From NCBI GenBank assembly GCA_963810055.1, contig CAWEME010000028.1, forward strand, positions 1 to 64,000: a DNA stretch of 64,000 bases, in the 5' to 3' direction. Made by a program: the position numbers and the translations under genes. Position 1 is the first letter of the stretch. Every line of letters begins with the position of its first letter. Origin of the DNA: REEB95 sp963810055. Its GTDB lineage: Bacteria; Pseudomonadota; Alphaproteobacteria; ATCC43930; CGMCC-115725. Of this stretch, positions 62,331 to 64,000 are shown piece after piece. The notes below the pieces were generated by a model. It was not told the DNA's origin. It saw only the letters and a list, made by a program, of their open reading frames with translations, and made no database searches.

Positions 62331-63247
62331 TCAGACCTGGACCGCGACCGGCTTGCGCGCGGGGTTGCGGTTGACGAGATAGATGCCGCATCCCACCAGC
62401 ACCATCGCCGCCACCAGGGTGACGGTGATCGGTTCGCCCAGGATCAGCCCGCCGGCGAGCATGCCGAAGAGCGGCGTCAGGAACGAGAAGGCCGAAAGCC
62501 GGAACACCGGATAAAGCGAAATCAGCTTGAACCAGCCGAGATAGCTGATGAAGGCGACGATCACGATCTGGAAGGCGAGCGCGCCCCAGATCGCGGGCGT
62601 TGCGGCGAAGGCGCCGCGCTCGCCCAGCGCCGCCGACAGCAGCAGCAACACCGGCGTCGAGCCCAGGAGCTGGTAGAACAGCACGCGATGCGCGCTGATG
62701 CGCGCGAGCCTGGTCGCCTTGATGAAAACCGTGGTCGAGCCCCACAGCCCCGCCGCCACCAGCTCCAGCCCGTCGCCCCAGAGCTCGCGATAGGTGGGCA
62801 GGCGCAAGGAATCGGCGAAAGCCAGGATCAGCGCCGGCGAAGGCGCAGCCCAATCCCAGCAGATGCACGGGCCGCAATTCCTCGCCGGTGAAGAAATGCG
62901 CGCCCAGCGCCACGATGAAGGGCGCCATGTAGAGGAACAGCACGCCGTGCGAGGCATTGGTGAAAACCATGCCGCCGTAAAGGAACACGAACTCGGCGGC
63001 GAACAGCACCGCGACCATGCAACCCAGCCCCAGCATGCCGTCCTGCACGAAGAGCGGAATGCCGCGAAGTCCGGGCCCACAGCCAAAGCAGCGCCGCCGC
63101 CCCGCCCGAGCGCAAGCCCGCCTGGAGGACCGGGGCGATGCCGCCATCGGCGAACTTGATCGACACCTGATTGAGGCCCCAGACGGCGCAGAACAGGACC
63201 ATCAGCCCCATCGCGCCGGCGTCGAGCCGGTCTTGCGGTTTGCTCAT
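62331..63247 (-). CDS. EamA-family (DMT) transporter, frameshifted
   Basis: About 304 residues with ten predicted helices in two EamA repeats. Starts MSKPQDRLDAGAMGLM with VLFCAVWGLNQVSIKF in helix 1. The frame moves near 63075 into GMVFTNASHGVLFLYMAPF and near 62840 into LAFADSLRLPTYRELWG, ending with FSFLTPLFGMLAGGLILGE, the DMT signature. Substrate unknown. Two single-base indels suggest sequence error. Confidence 0.82.
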
Positions 63248-63391
63248 CGGCCGCGAACTTCGCCGCTCCGGCCCCGGAAAACAACCATAATTCTGAGGAT
63301 AATATGGCGTGGGCAGCAGACCCGCGATAGATTGGCGCAAGAGGGGGGCATCGCCACCGCCGTTTTCGGGCGCGTGGAAGCGGAGCATTGA

Positions 63392-64000
63392 TTGAGCGAG
63401 ATTTCACGTCCCCTGCAACGCGAGCGCTTGGCCACCCTGGTCGAGCTGGCGGCCTTGGCCCTGGTCATCGGCACGGTGACCGGCATCCTCACCGTGCTGT
63501 TCCGCGCGCTGGTGGCGGGCATCCATAACCTGTTCTTCCTCGGCGAGATCTCGTTCTACTACAACCCGAACCTGCACACGCCTTATGGCTGGCTCGGGCC
63601 GCTGGTCGTGCTCTCCCCCGCCGTGGGCGGGCTCGCGGTGATCGGCCTGATGCGGCTCCAGCCCAAGGACCGGCAGGGCCAGGGTGTCTCCGACATCATC
63701 GACGCGATCTACAACCGCGAGGGGCTGGTGCGCTCGCTGTCGGCGATCGCCAAGTCGCTCGCCGCCGGCATCCAGAGCGGCACCGGCGGCTCGGTCGGGC
63801 TCGAAGCCGCCAGCGTGCAGATCGGCGCGGCGCTGTCCTCGCGCTCCGGCCGCCTGCTGCGGCTGGTGCAGTGGCAGCGCATGACCCTGGTGGCGGCGGG
63901 CGCGGCGGCCGGCCTCGCCGCCGCCTTCAACGCGCCGCTCGGCTCCACCGTCTTCGCCATCGAGCTGATGATGCCCGAGATCAGCGCCCGGACCCTGTTG
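63392..64000 (+). CDS. ClC-family chloride channel/antiporter, partial
   Basis: The first 203 codons, running off the window end. A TTG start at 63392 is the best available. Helices and selectivity segments are in ClC order: GQGVSDIIDAIYNREG in place of GSGIPE, GGSVGLEAASVQIGAALSSR in place of the usual G-R-E-G-P motif, and FNAPLGSTVFAIELMMPE. The change of REGP to LEAA in the filter region suggests altered anion handling, although a ClC subgroup with GLEA is known to me. Confidence 0.85.
   Translation, partial: MSEISRPLQRERLATLVELAALALVIGTVTGILTVLFRALVAGIHNLFFLGEISFYYNPNLHTPYGWLGPLVVLSPAVGGLAVIGLMRLQPKDRQGQGVSDIIDAIYNREGLVRSLSAIAKSLAAGIQSGTGGSVGLEAASVQIGAALSSRSGRLLRLVQWQRMTLVAAGAAAGLAAAFNAPLGSTVFAIELMMPEISARTLL

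Noticed and set aside
43390..63247. True pseudogenes for all frameshifted genes
   Set aside because: The breaks are single-base, motifs are intact on both sides and too many core genes are affected at once; assembly indels explain this better.
1..64000. CRISPR array
   Set aside because: The repeated units are palindromic, variable in core and irregularly spaced between genes, with no regular repeat-spacer periodicity and no cas genes.
1..64000. tRNA or rRNA genes
   Set aside because: I scanned the intergenic gaps for cloverleaf signals (GGTTCGAATCC-type T arms) and rRNA-like blocks and saw none I could support.

Overview
The window looks like the chromosome of a GC-rich alphaproteobacterium. 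Evidence: a PhaR/PHB gene set, a MucR-type N-terminal domain, an Flp pilin, a class II (B12-dependent) NrdJ, a metX-metW pair, a DUF2125 protein, divergent ftsEX and MJ0042/DUF3426 genes, and an argH-lptM-lysA-DUF4175 order. The order or family cannot be fixed from sequence alone.

Layout. 1-5.8 kb is mobile: an IS630-family element, then small accessory genes (TetR-like regulator, small membrane proteins, unknown) and a large serine recombinase. 5.8-11.7 kb is host core (MFS transporter, SDR, MucR/cold-shock-like protein, alpha/beta hydrolase, PAS-GGDEF-EAL protein). 11.7-15.7 kb is an AT-richer defence island: DUF262 protein, truncated HEPN-like protein, C5 DNA methyltransferase, HNH endonuclease and Vsr. 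15.7-26.1 kb holds PHB metabolism (phaR, phaE-like/phaC-like overlapping pair, phaA, phaB), lipoproteins, an Flp pilin, an orphan terminase small subunit, GST, gloB and a methyltransferase. 26.2-28.0 kb is a small inserted RiPP locus: a radical SAM/SPASM maturase whose 3' end overlaps a precursor peptide with a duplicated CC-G-P-Y-x-Q motif, with a perfect FNR/FixK-type box upstream. 28-34.4 kb holds metX-metW and the aromatic operon (chorismate mutase, hisC-like, tyrC). 34.5-39.2 kb mixes a TIR-like putative defence gene, nrdJ and an unknown gene. 39.2-64 kb is core: plsC, ydcF, ftsX-ftsE, TIGR02302, lysA, lptM, argH, tlpA, gluQ, NUDIX, hbd-etfA-etfB, cobalamin adenosyltransferase, transporters, a MarR-emrAB cassette and a partial ClC channel.

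Two properties cut across the window. First, a family of imperfect palindromes, with a left end GCTTCGCAC and a right end GTGCTACGC, fills many intergenic gaps of the core but is absent from the accessory islands. Second, more than ten otherwise well-conserved core genes are broken by single-base frameshifts while the accessory genes are intact. The simplest reading is uncorrected indel errors in the assembly rather than mass pseudogenisation.

The most interesting candidate system is the two-gene RiPP locus at 26188-27868 with its probable oxygen-responsive promoter.
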